NCBI GenBank assembly: GCA_021647375.1
Contig: JAKIUV010000032.1
Location: 1-27,047, forward strand
Reading direction: 5' to 3'
Source: Robiginitomaculum sp.
Lineage (GTDB): Bacteria > Pseudomonadota > Alphaproteobacteria > Caulobacterales > Maricaulaceae
DNA length: 27,047 bases
Shown here one piece after another: positions 16,932-25,600 of the stretch; position 1 is the stretch's first letter; each line of letters opens with the position of its first letter. Under the pieces are notes generated by a model. The model was given only the letters and a program-made list of their open reading frames with translations. It did no database searches and was not told the DNA's origin. The translations under genes and the position numbers were made by a program.

Positions 16932-19177
16932 TTTTAGACGATGAGTTCTGCCCCAGTGGTCAAACCACGGCGCAGGATTTGGCGCGCATGCAATCTGAAA
17001 AGGCTCGAAACCTTTCGGAAAAAGGAAAGGCCGCCGAAGCGCTTACCCCCTATGTGCAAGCCAAGGCCAGCGGAGAGCAATCCATAGACTTGATGATTAG
17101 CGGCGCCCACTGCGCTGGTTGCATGGCAAAAATAGAGCGCGAAACCGCCGCTCTCCCGGACATTCTCCTCGCCCGTATGAACCTGTCCACCATGCGCCTC
17201 AATGTGCAGTGGCGTGGCGAGCCAGCCAAGGCGGGCGCCATCGTCGCCCGGCTCGAAGATTTGGGCTATGGTGCCAAGCCGTTTAATATGGAATTGGAAC
17301 CGCTCGCTCAAAGAGACCAAGCCACGAGCCTGCTCAAAGCCATGGCCGTCGCTGGCGCTGCCACCGCTCTTATTATGACCATGTCCGTGGGCATTTGGGA
17401 CGGCAGTGAAATGAGCAAGGTCACCCGCCAGACCATGCACTGGATTTCTGCAGCCATTGCTATCCCGACCGTGGCCTATTCCGGTCAGCCATTTTTCCGC
17501 TCGGCTTGGGGGGCGCTGAAAAACAAAATGACCAATATGGATGTGCCTATTTCTCTGGCCGTTATCCTCGCTGTTTCCCTATCCATATACGAGACTATCC
17601 ACGGCAATCCCCATGCCTATTTCGACGCGGCTGTTATGTTGTTGTTCTTGCTACTGATTGGACGGTTCCTAGATATGCGCCTGCGCCAGAAAACCGGCGA
17701 ATCGGCGCAAAGATTAGCCGCCATGCAGGCCAGCACGGCCAGCCTGGTCAAAGACGACGGCTCGGTGATGTCGGTGCCTGCGTCCATGATAAAACCGGGG
17801 GATATATTGCTGGTAGCCGCCGGGGAACGCATCCCTGTAGACGGCGAAATTATCAAGGGCAGTTCTGATATTGACACCTCTATCGCCACAGGCGAGACCT
17901 TGCCCTTGGCCTCGACCATTGGCGATACATTATATTCCGGCATGATAAATTTGTCCGCGCCCCTAACCATAAAAGCCAGCGCCGTTTCAAGCGATAGCTT
18001 CCTCTCGGAAATCTCCAGACTGGTGGAAGCGGGCGAGCAGAAAAAAAGCAAATTCGTCCGCATAGCCGACAAAGCCGCACGGCTCTATGTGCCCATAGTC
18101 CACACGCTCGCCGCCCTTACTTTCATTGGCTGGATGCTCTATAGCGGCGACCTTCGTACCGCGTCTTTGAATGCTATTGCCGTGCTGATTATTACCTGTC
18201 CGTGCGCTTTGGGGCTGGCCGTTCCTGCCGTGCAAGTGGTGGCGTCGGGGCGCTTGTTCAAAAAAGGTGTCTTGATAAAATCCGGTGATGCGCTGGAACG
18301 GCTCGCCAAAATAGACACCATCATATTTGATAAAACCGGTACATTAACCCTCGGCAGCTTACAGCTTTCCAATGCGCAAAACATATCCAAAGACGCACTG
18401 GAAACCGCCGCCCTTTTGTCCCGCGCATCGCGCCACCCTGTCGCCCGCGCTGTCGCCGCTGCCGCTGGCTCTGGCCCTGTCGCCGATAATATCAAAGAAG
18501 TCCCAGGCCAAGGGGTCGAAGCCAAAATCGACGGCAAGCTGGTGAAATTCGGCGCGGCGAGCTATGTAGGTGCAAAAGACCAAGCAGATGCCCAAACAGA
18601 AAGCTGGCTGCGTATCGGTCGCGCGAAACCCATCCGGTTCAAGTTTAAAGACACCCCGCGCATGGACGCCAAAGACACCATCACAGGGCTGATTAAGTGC
18701 GGTTATAATGTGGAGCTTCTGACGGGCGATAAAAAATCTATGGCACGAGAAACCGCCGAGTTACTCGGCATAGACATTTGGCAAGCCGAAGTCTCGCCGA
18801 GCGACAAATTGGCGCGGCTGGAAGAGTTGAAATCCCAAGGCCACAAGACCTTGATGATCGGCGACGGTATCAACGACGCCCCTGCCCTCGCCGCCGCCTA
18901 TGCGTCTGCCTCCCCCGCAGGTGCCGCAGATGTATCGCGCGCCGCCGCTGACATCATCCTACAAGGCAACAAAATGTCCGGGGTCATTACCGCCGTCAAC
19001 ACGGCTAAGGACGCCCAAAAACGCGTGGTGGAAAACCTAAGTCTCGCCGTCATCTATAATATGATTGCCGTACCGATTGCCGTGCTTGGCTTTGTCAATC
19101 CCATGATTGCCGCCCTCGCCATGTCCGGCTCAAGTATGCTGGTCACCCTGAACGCACTTAGATTGAAGTTCCACTAA
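16919..19177 (+). CDS. ccoI: copper-translocating P1B-type ATPase for cbb3 oxidase (FixI/CcoI)
   Basis: A 752-residue P-type ATPase that exports copper for the CuB centre. One N-terminal metal-binding domain has GAHCAGC (Cys65, Cys68). The membrane metal site is CPC (Cys427, Cys429) in TCPCALGLAVPA. The phosphorylated residue is Asp471 in DKTGTLT; SRHPVAR (His506), TGDKKS and GDGINDAPAL (648-657) complete the P- and N-domain motifs, and TGET (324-327) is the actuator motif. FixI-type identity follows from the operon and from LLARMNLSTMRLNVQW. ATG 16919 overlaps ccoH; a start at Met24 (16988) is possible but less coupled. Confidence 0.95.
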   Translation: MVEIVLDDEFCPSGQTTAQDLARMQSEKARNLSEKGKAAEALTPYVQAKASGEQSIDLMISGAHCAGCMAKIERETAALPDILLARMNLSTMRLNVQWRGEPAKAGAIVARLEDLGYGAKPFNMELEPLAQRDQATSLLKAMAVAGAATALIMTMSVGIWDGSEMSKVTRQTMHWISAAIAIPTVAYSGQPFFRSAWGALKNKMTNMDVPISLAVILAVSLSIYETIHGNPHAYFDAAVMLLFLLLIGRFLDMRLRQKTGESAQRLAAMQASTASLVKDDGSVMSVPASMIKPGDILLVAAGERIPVDGEIIKGSSDIDTSIATGETLPLASTIGDTLYSGMINLSAPLTIKASAVSSDSFLSEISRLVEAGEQKKSKFVRIADKAARLYVPIVHTLAALTFIGWMLYSGDLRTASLNAIAVLIITCPCALGLAVPAVQVVASGRLFKKGVLIKSGDALERLAKIDTIIFDKTGTLTLGSLQLSNAQNISKDALETAALLSRASRHPVARAVAAAAGSGPVADNIKEVPGQGVEAKIDGKLVKFGAASYVGAKDQADAQTESWLRIGRAKPIRFKFKDTPRMDAKDTITGLIKCGYNVELLTGDKKSMARETAELLGIDIWQAEVSPSDKLARLEELKSQGHKTLMIGDGINDAPALAAAYASASPAGAADVSRAAADIILQGNKMSGVITAVNTAKDAQKRVVENLSLAVIYNMIAVPIAVLGFVNPMIAALAMSGSSMLVTLNALRLKFH

Positions 19178-19178
19178 T

Positions 19179-19346
19179 ATGACCTCCCTAGTTTACCTAG
19201 TCCCCCTCGCTATCGGCATTTGCATCGTCGGCCTACTTGCCTTCTTCTGGACGGTAAAATCCGGCCAATACGAAGACCCCCAAGGTGATGCCGCCCGTAT
19301 GCTATATTCCGAAGACAAACCAATAGTGGACGAGGACGATTTGTAG
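19179..19346 (+). CDS. ccoS: cbb3 oxidase maturation protein CcoS (FixS)
   Basis: A 55-residue protein reading MTSLVYLVPLAIGICIVG at the N-terminus: one membrane helix, then the hallmark F-F-W-x-V-x-S-G-Q-Y-E-D-P-Q-G-D-A-x-R-M-L of CcoS, and an acidic end (VDEDDL). CcoS is required for cofactor insertion into cbb3 oxidase in Rhodobacter. ATG 19179 begins one base after the ccoI stop. It completes the ccoNOQP-GHIS set. Confidence 0.95.
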   Translation: MTSLVYLVPLAIGICIVGLLAFFWTVKSGQYEDPQGDAARMLYSEDKPIVDEDDL

Positions 19347-19363
19347 GCTTCATCCGCACCCCA

Positions 19364-19389
19364 CTCTTGCACTGCAAGGGCAGCTTTTA
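19364..19389 (+). terminator. possible terminator of the cco operon
   Basis: A 7-bp stem including one G-T pair (19364-19370 with 19374-19380, loop ACT), then CAGC and TTTT at 19385-19388. It lies 18 bases past the ccoS stop. The T-run is short and not adjacent, so efficiency is doubtful. Confidence 0.35.
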
Positions 19390-19403
19390 TACGCCCTAAA
19401 CCC

Positions 19404-19432
19404 TTGACATTTTCGTGCGTCCGTATCAATGC
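19404..19432 (+). promoter_or_regulatory. possible aspS promoter
   Basis: A perfect -35 hexamer TTGACA at 19404-19409, 62 bases before the aspS ATG. At a 17-base spacing the -10 is only CAATGC; no better -10 is placed correctly. The -35 and the location are the only support. Confidence 0.3.
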
Positions 19433-19470
19433 GGGACTAGAATTTACCTAAAGAATATAAAGAGATTATC

Positions 19471-21312
19471 ATGCACGCTTACCGCACCCATACTTGTAAT
19501 GAACTTCGCACCGAACAGGTCGGGGAAACTGTCCGTTTGTCCGGCTGGGTTCACCGTAAACGTGAACACGCCAATGCGTTGTTTATTGACCTGCGCGACC
19601 ATTACGGGATTAGCCAGGTCGTGGTTTACCCGACGGCAGAATTTTATGAAGCGGCCAAACGTTGCCCGTCCGAGTCTGTGATAACGGTCACAGGCAAGTT
19701 ATTGGCGCGGGACGACGAAGCTGTGAATAAAGAACTGCCCACGGGCGCGGTCGAGCTACGCGCCGATCAAATGATTATCGAAAGCCCGGCGGCGAAATTG
19801 CCGCTTCCGGTATTTGGTGAGCAAGACTATCCCGAAGACATCCGCCTCAAGCACCGTTATCTGGACTTGCGCCGCGAGACTTTGCACAGAAATATCATAT
19901 TGCGCGGGAATGTGATTAACTCCTTGCGGAGCCGGATGATTGACCAAGGTTTTACCGAACTTCAAACACCTATCCTGACCGCAAGTTCACCCGAAGGGGC
20001 GCGGGATTTCCTCGTGCCGTCACGCCTGAACCCCGGTAAATTCTACGCCCTGCCCCAAGCCCCGCAACAGTTCAAGCAGCTTTTAATGGTGGCGGGCTTT
20101 GACCGTTATTTCCAAATCGCACCGTGTTTTAGGGACGAAGACGCACGCGCTGACCGCTCGCCGGGTGAATTTTACCAGCTCGATATTGAAATGAGTTTCG
20201 TCACTCAAGAAGATGTATTTAAGGCCATCGAGCCTGTCATGGCAGGCGTGTTTGAAGAGTTCGCGAGCCATACAGGAGAAGCAAGAGAGGTACAAACCCC
20301 GTTCCCGCGCATTCCCTACAAAGAAAGCATGGAGAGATACGGTACTGACAAACCTGATTTGCGTATTCCGTTTGAGTTGACCGATGTGTCAGAGTTCTTC
20401 ACCGACGAGAGCAAAACCGGCTTTGGTATTTTCGCCAAAATCACAGGTAGCGGCGGCAAGGTCATTGCCATTCCAGCGCCCGGCGCCAATGATAGCCAGT
20501 CCCGCAAGTTCTTTGATAATATGGACAAATGGGCCAAGAAAGAAATGCAAGCGCCCGGCCTTGGTTATGCGCGTCTCAAGCAAGCTGAAAACGGCGGCGT
20601 CGATTCCCAAGACCCTGTCTTGAAAAACTTTGAACCTGCGCACCTTAAGGCACTGTTGGATAAAATGGGCCTGAAGGCTGGCGACGGTGTATTCTTCTCT
20701 GCGGGCAAGAAAGACGATGCCTATAAATTAGCAGGTGCAGCCTTGAAAAAACTCGCCGCAGATTTGGATATGATCGACGAAAACGTGTTTAAGTTTTGCT
20801 GGATTGTCGACTTCCCCATGTATGAATGGGATGAGGACAATAAAAAGGTCGAGTTCTCTCACAACCCGTTCTCTATGCCCCAAGCCCCAGAGGGCATGAG
20901 CGCTATGGAATTGCTTGAAGCGGCTGATACGGTTGAAAAACAGCTGGATATTTTGGCTTACCAATACGATATTGTCTGTAACGGTATCGAATTATCCTCC
21001 GGCGCTATCAGAAACCACAAACCTGAAACCATGTATAAAGCTTTCGAGCTTGCAGGTTACGGCCCTGAAGTGGTGGACGATAAATTTGCCGGCATGATAA
21101 ATGCGTTTAAATACGGCGCACCACCCCACGGCGGCATTGCGCCGGGCGTTGACCGTATTGTCATGTTGCTAGCGGGTGTCGATACAATTCGCGATGTGAT
21201 TTTATTCCCTATGAACGGCCAAGCCCAAGATTTAATGATGAACGCCCCCGCTGAGGTAGACGCCAAAGCCTTGCGCGAATTACATCTGCGCCTGGATTTA
21301 CCGAAAGAGTAA
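19471..21312 (+). CDS. aspS: aspartyl-tRNA synthetase, probably non-discriminating
   Basis: A 613-residue class IIb synthetase of bacterial type with the GAD insertion. The N-terminal anticodon domain has GWVHRKREHANALFIDLRD, motif 1 lies near TPILTASSPEGARD, motif 2 is FRDEDARADRSPGEFYQLDIEMSF (about 220-243) and motif 3 is HGGIAPGVDRIVMLLAG. His33 in REHAN aligns with the His of AspRS enzymes that also charge tRNA-Asn, whereas E. coli has Leu there. That suggests use with GatCAB transamidation to make Asn-tRNA; the other reported specificity position (Lys in E. coli) is Glu here, so it is not decisive. ATG 19471 has AAAGAG upstream. Confidence 0.95.
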   Translation: MHAYRTHTCNELRTEQVGETVRLSGWVHRKREHANALFIDLRDHYGISQVVVYPTAEFYEAAKRCPSESVITVTGKLLARDDEAVNKELPTGAVELRADQMIIESPAAKLPLPVFGEQDYPEDIRLKHRYLDLRRETLHRNIILRGNVINSLRSRMIDQGFTELQTPILTASSPEGARDFLVPSRLNPGKFYALPQAPQQFKQLLMVAGFDRYFQIAPCFRDEDARADRSPGEFYQLDIEMSFVTQEDVFKAIEPVMAGVFEEFASHTGEAREVQTPFPRIPYKESMERYGTDKPDLRIPFELTDVSEFFTDESKTGFGIFAKITGSGGKVIAIPAPGANDSQSRKFFDNMDKWAKKEMQAPGLGYARLKQAENGGVDSQDPVLKNFEPAHLKALLDKMGLKAGDGVFFSAGKKDDAYKLAGAALKKLAADLDMIDENVFKFCWIVDFPMYEWDEDNKKVEFSHNPFSMPQAPEGMSAMELLEAADTVEKQLDILAYQYDIVCNGIELSSGAIRNHKPETMYKAFELAGYGPEVVDDKFAGMINAFKYGAPPHGGIAPGVDRIVMLLAGVDTIRDVILFPMNGQAQDLMMNAPAEVDAKALRELHLRLDLPKE

Positions 21313-21381
21313 TAAACCAATAATAACCGCTGTCATAAGATGTAAAACCATCCTAACAACCCGCTTTTATCCTTTAGGGCG

Positions 21382-21411
21382 CCCCTGCGTATACAGGGGT
21401 CTATCGCAGGG
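21382..21411. repeat. mutually exclusive stems downstream of aspS
   Basis: CCCCTG (21382-21387) pairs with CAGGGG (21394-21399), while CCCTGCG (21383-21389) pairs with CGCAGGG (21405-21411); the left arms overlap, so only one stem can form at a time. It lies 70 bp after the aspS stop and before the convergent pentapeptide gene. No T-run follows, so a terminator role is unproven. Confidence 0.4.
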
Positions 21412-21440
21412 TTATATGTGTAAAAAATGTCCGGCAATGG

Positions 21441-21460
21441 ATACCTGCATGCGCAGGTAT
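21441..21460. terminator. hairpin between convergent aspS and pentapeptide genes
   Basis: A perfect 8-bp stem ATACCTGC/GCAGGTAT with loop ATGC. On the minus strand a run of six T (21422-21427) follows about 13 bases later, so it may help end the pentapeptide-gene transcript; on the plus strand there is no T-run. Confidence 0.35.
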
Positions 21461-21497
21461 GAGCGGCTTTGAGAGTTGTAAAGTGGACGCTAGAAAA

Positions 21498-22502
21498 TTA
21501 GCGATTTGCTTTGGCTTGAACGGCCTCCAACTGGCGACGGGATTTTTCCAGCTTGGCACGGGTTGGGCTATTCATGGGAAGGTCACCCAAAGCGCCGTTA
21601 ATACCGCGCATAATCTCGTCTAGCTCGCTTGAGCGAATTGAAAGCATTGTGCCGCGCCTTGATATACGCGTCGCAATCATCGGGCGCATAAGTGTAGGCG
21701 GCGCTTGCGGTGCAACCCTGTCCGTGAGTGCTATCGGGTCAGGTTTAAGTTCTGCCTCTAATGTCAAAACTTCTGGTGAACAAACCTTCAAACTAAAACC
21801 CTCGGGCAATTGTGTCTCTTTGGAACCGCAAGCACTGTCCAATTGGCTTTGGGTCAAGCCGGATAGTTCAACCATTTCCGCACCGCTAAAATTGGCACCT
21901 ACGAAATTGGCATCTTTTACCTCGGCGTCACCGAATTTAGTGCCTATGAATTTTGCGCCAGAAAAATCAGAGCCTGTAAAATCACCACGATCAAGCTTGG
22001 CCTTGGTAAAATTAGCATTCACAAATATCGCGCCCATAGCGTCCGTGCTTTTTAAACGGGCCTTGGTGAAATCGCTGCCCGTGAAATTACCGCCAGTGAG
22101 GTCGGCTTTGTGCAAATCGGCAAGAATAAAATTGGACGAAATCAATTTAACATCCGACAATGTAGAGCCGCGTAATATGGCTCTATTCATATTGACCTTG
22201 TCGCCTATCACACCCATCAAATAGGCTTTGTAGAACGAAGTGTGATCAAGGTTCGCTTTGCTAAAATTCGCGCCAGCCAGATTGGAATGGGAGAAATTAC
22301 TACCAGCAAAATTCGCCCCCTTTAGAGACATTCCGGGCATAACGCGGCGCGATAAATCACATTCTGCGCACGCCCCAGAGAGATGCACGCTGGTGCTGAC
22401 AGGTGTAGCTCCGGATGTCTGCGCCAATGCAGAACTAGACCATAAAAAACCTGTAGCAGAGAGGCAAAGTGCCGTCCGCTTGATAAGCAATTGTATTTTC
22501 AT
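21498..22502 (-). CDS. exported pentapeptide-repeat protein
   Basis: A 334-residue protein with a Sec signal peptide (MKIQLLIKRTALCLSATGF..., predicted cut after SSALA). I choose ATG 22502 because it begins this signal; a TTG at 22520 would add six residues. From about residue 55 to 205 runs an A(D/N)(L/F)xx pentapeptide array (GANFAGSNFSHSNLAGANF and so on), expected to form a right-handed quadrilateral beta-helix. Then LTQSQLDSACG...LPEGFSLKVCS supplies a Cys pair that may be disulfide bonded, followed by a Pro-rich linker and a charged helical C-terminal tail (about 285-334). Role unknown; pentapeptide fold alone does not indicate gyrase protection. It follows nrdJ on the same strand after 180 bp. 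Confidence 0.85.
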   Translation of the reverse strand: MKIQLLIKRTALCLSATGFLWSSSALAQTSGATPVSTSVHLSGACAECDLSRRVMPGMSLKGANFAGSNFSHSNLAGANFSKANLDHTSFYKAYLMGVIGDKVNMNRAILRGSTLSDVKLISSNFILADLHKADLTGGNFTGSDFTKARLKSTDAMGAIFVNANFTKAKLDRGDFTGSDFSGAKFIGTKFGDAEVKDANFVGANFSGAEMVELSGLTQSQLDSACGSKETQLPEGFSLKVCSPEVLTLEAELKPDPIALTDRVAPQAPPTLMRPMIATRISRRGTMLSIRSSELDEIMRGINGALGDLPMNSPTRAKLEKSRRQLEAVQAKANR

Positions 22503-22584
22503 GACCGCTCTATAGCGCAAGTTCAGCCAACGTGCGAGCGGTTTTGCATTAAAATACAGTTACTTTATGCCTGAGTTGAGCGAC

Positions 22585-22670
22585 CTCCAAAATGCACTAT
22601 TTCATCCTCACCCCGCTTGCGGGGGAGGATGGTATACACCATTTTCCAAAGATAATTGCCCATTTTGGAG
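22585..22670. repeat. nested inverted repeat downstream of nrdJ
   Basis: A 10-bp perfect outer pair CTCCAAAATG (22585-22594) with CATTTTGGAG (22661-22670) encloses a strong hairpin: ATCCTC (22604-22609) and CCCCG (22611-22615) pair with CGGGG (22620-22624) and GAGGAT (22625-22630), with loop CTTG and one bulged A. It begins 12 bases past the nrdJ stop (minus strand). No adjacent T-run is present. GC-rich CCCCCGCTTGCGGGGG hairpins are frequent intergenic items in alphaproteobacteria, as I recall. Confidence 0.6.
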
Positions 22671-22682
22671 TACCAAGAGGCC

Positions 22683-25600
22683 CTAGGAACAACCAGTCGT
22701 CGAGCCGCATGTTTCGCACTTAAGACAAGTTCCGTTGCGCACTAAGGTGAAATGGGCGCAAGTAGGGCAGGCATCGCCCGTATAGCCTTTAAACCGTGCC
22801 TCTTGCGCCGTTACGCTGGTTTCAGTAATGGAACTTTCAGAGACAGGTGCGCTCGTTGTGGCCGTAGTCGTTGTGCCGCCACTGGAAACCTCCGTGCGAT
22901 CCAACATTTCGGCCTCATCGTCCTGCGCTTCCGCTCCCTCGTCCGCCGTTTCATTATCCGGCGCTGAGCGGTGAAAATGCACAATATTGTCCGCATCACC
23001 GCCGCGCAAGAAACCTTTGGAATAAGGCACGGCGGGCGCTTCATCCAAATTGGTCAAGCCGCGTTCATTATCACCGCTCCCGACCGCATCGGGCGTAATA
23101 GAATTGGGGTCAACATGGGCAAGGTCGTCCCAGCCAAGATAGGAAATCCCCAGTTCGCGGAAAATATAATCCAAGATAGAATTGGCGAATTTAATGGTCT
23201 CATTACCCTTGACCGGGCCGGACGGCTCGAAACGGGTAAAGATAAAGGCATCGACAAATTCTTCCAAAGGCACGCCGTATTGCAGGCCAATAGATATGGC
23301 GATAGCAAAATTGTTCATGACAGAACGAAACGCCGCGCCCTCTTTGTGCATGTCGATGAAAATCTCGCCGAGGGAGCCGTCTTCAAATTCGCCCGTATGG
23401 AGATAAACTTTGTGACCACCGACAGAAGCCTTTTGGATATAGCCTGTGCGGCGATCCGGCAGACGATGGCGCTCTGCTGGTTTTTCGACAATACGCTCGA
23501 CGATTTTCTCGACAATTTTTTCTGCCCCGACCGAAGCTTGCGCGGCGGCGGATTGCTCTTTGGTTTCGTCTAGCGCATCCATGGCGGCTTCGTCGAACAG
23601 GGCGGAATTGAGCGGTTGCGATAGTTTGGAACCATCGCGGTACAGTGCAATGGCTTTCAGGCCGAGATTCCACGCATCACGGTAAACATCCGCGCATTCA
23701 TCAATAGTTGCCGTGCTGGGCATATTAACGGTCTTGGAAATCGCGCCCGAAATAAACGGTTGCGCGGCGGCCATCATCAATATGTGCGCATCGATGCTGA
23801 GGCTACGTGTGCCAATACGACCGCACGGCATAGCGCAATCAAAGACGGGCAAGTCCGTGGCTTTTAAATGCGGTGCGCCCTCAAGGGTCATGGCGCCGGA
23901 GCAAAATACATTCGCGGCTTCGATGTCCTCTTGGGAATAGCCCAGCACGGGCAAAAGATCATTGCCGCTCGCTTCTAATTGCTCATTGGTCAGGCCAAGC
24001 GCATCCTTGCAAAAGTCGTCGCCTAGCGTCCAGCGGTTAAACACGTAGCGTACATCGAAAGCATCTTTAACGGCACCCTCGACTATAGCCAGGCGTTCTT
24101 CGTCGAAGCCGCGCGATTTTAAATCGTCCAGAGAGATAGCGGTTGCACCCGCCAGCGACCCTGTACCCAAAGCATAGTTTTCAATATCGGCGATTTGGCG
24201 CTTGGTATAACCCAACGCAGCCAGCGCACGAGGTACGGAACGGTTGATAATTTTGAAATGCCCGCCGCCTGCCAGCTTCTTGAATTTAACCAATGCGAAG
24301 TCCGGCTCGATGCCCGTGGTGTCGCAATCCATGATCAGGCCAATAGTACCCGTCGGGGCAATCACCGATACCTGCGCATTGCGGTAGCCGTGTTTTTTAC
24401 CGTCTGCCTCGGCGCGCTTCCACTGCTTAACGGCGGCTTCGGGCAAGCTTTCATAGGGGCAAGCCGCGCGGTTGAGCGGCGGCGGCACGGAGCTAAGTCC
24501 GTCAAAGTCCGTCCGGCCTTCGGCAGCGCGGCGGTGGTTTTTAATCACCCGCAACATGGGCTTGCTGTTTTTCTCATATTCAGAAAACGCACCCAAATTT
24601 TTGGCCATTTTCGCCGATGTACCGTAAGCTACGGCGCTCAACAAAGCAGCAATAGCCCCCGCCGTCGCGCGGCCTTCTTCGCTATCATAGGCAAGCCCGC
24701 TAGCCATAAGCAGCCCGCCAATATTGGCGTAACCAAGACCAAGTGTGCGGTACATATAGGACTTGCGGGCGATTTCCTTGGACGGGAATTGCGCCATCAG
24801 CACAGAAATTTCTAAGGTAATCGTCCACAAATGACAAGCATGCTCGAACGCAGGAGTATCAAATGTCACGCCTTTACCCTTAAACTTAATCAGATTTATC
24901 GACGCAAGGTTACAAGCCGTATCGTCCAAAAACATATATTCGGAACACGGGTTAGAACCTCGGATTTCACCCGATTCGGGGCAAGTGTGCCAGTCATTGA
25001 TGGTGTCATGATATTGGATGCCCGGGTCAGCGCTTGACCAAGAGGCCAGCCCGATTTGGTGCCATAAATCGCGCGCCCGCACGGATTTCGCTACGGCGCC
25101 GTCTGTGCGGCGAATGAGATCCCATGTTTCGTCCGCCTTGACGGCGCGGAGGAAATCATCGCTGACCCGCACGGAGTTATTGGCATTTTGTCCGGCGACA
25201 GTGCGGTAAGCTTCGCTGTCCCAATCGGCGTCCAGCACGGGGACTTCGATAGTGTCGATGCCTTGGCGCGCCAAGTTTAACACACGTTCTATGGCGCCGT
25301 CCGGCACTCCTGCCCGCTTGGCGGCACGGATTTCGCGCTTGAGCGCCATATTGACTTTGGGGCTAAAGCAATCCTCGTCAGAACCAGAGCAATTGATGCA
25401 AGCGTTGAGGATAGCATTCAAGTGCTTCTCAAGCGCCTTCGAGCCTGCTACAAGCGCCGCGACTTTCATCTCTTCGCGGGTTTTCCAGCCGATGAATTCT
25501 TCGATGTCCGGATGGTCAATATCGACAATGACCATTTTGGCAGCGCGGCGGGTGGTGCCGCCGGATTTAATCGCGCCCGCAGATGTATCGCCGACCTTTA

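Noticed and set aside
21553..22224. 223-codon plus-strand open frame
   Set aside because: Antisense to the pentapeptide-repeat gene; the periodic codons of such genes commonly leave an open antisense frame, and the product is a regular artefact repeat.
24195..24815. 206-codon plus-strand frame and several others antisense to nrdJ
   Set aside because: The nrdJ frame is full length with all catalytic motifs; the antisense frames are shadows.
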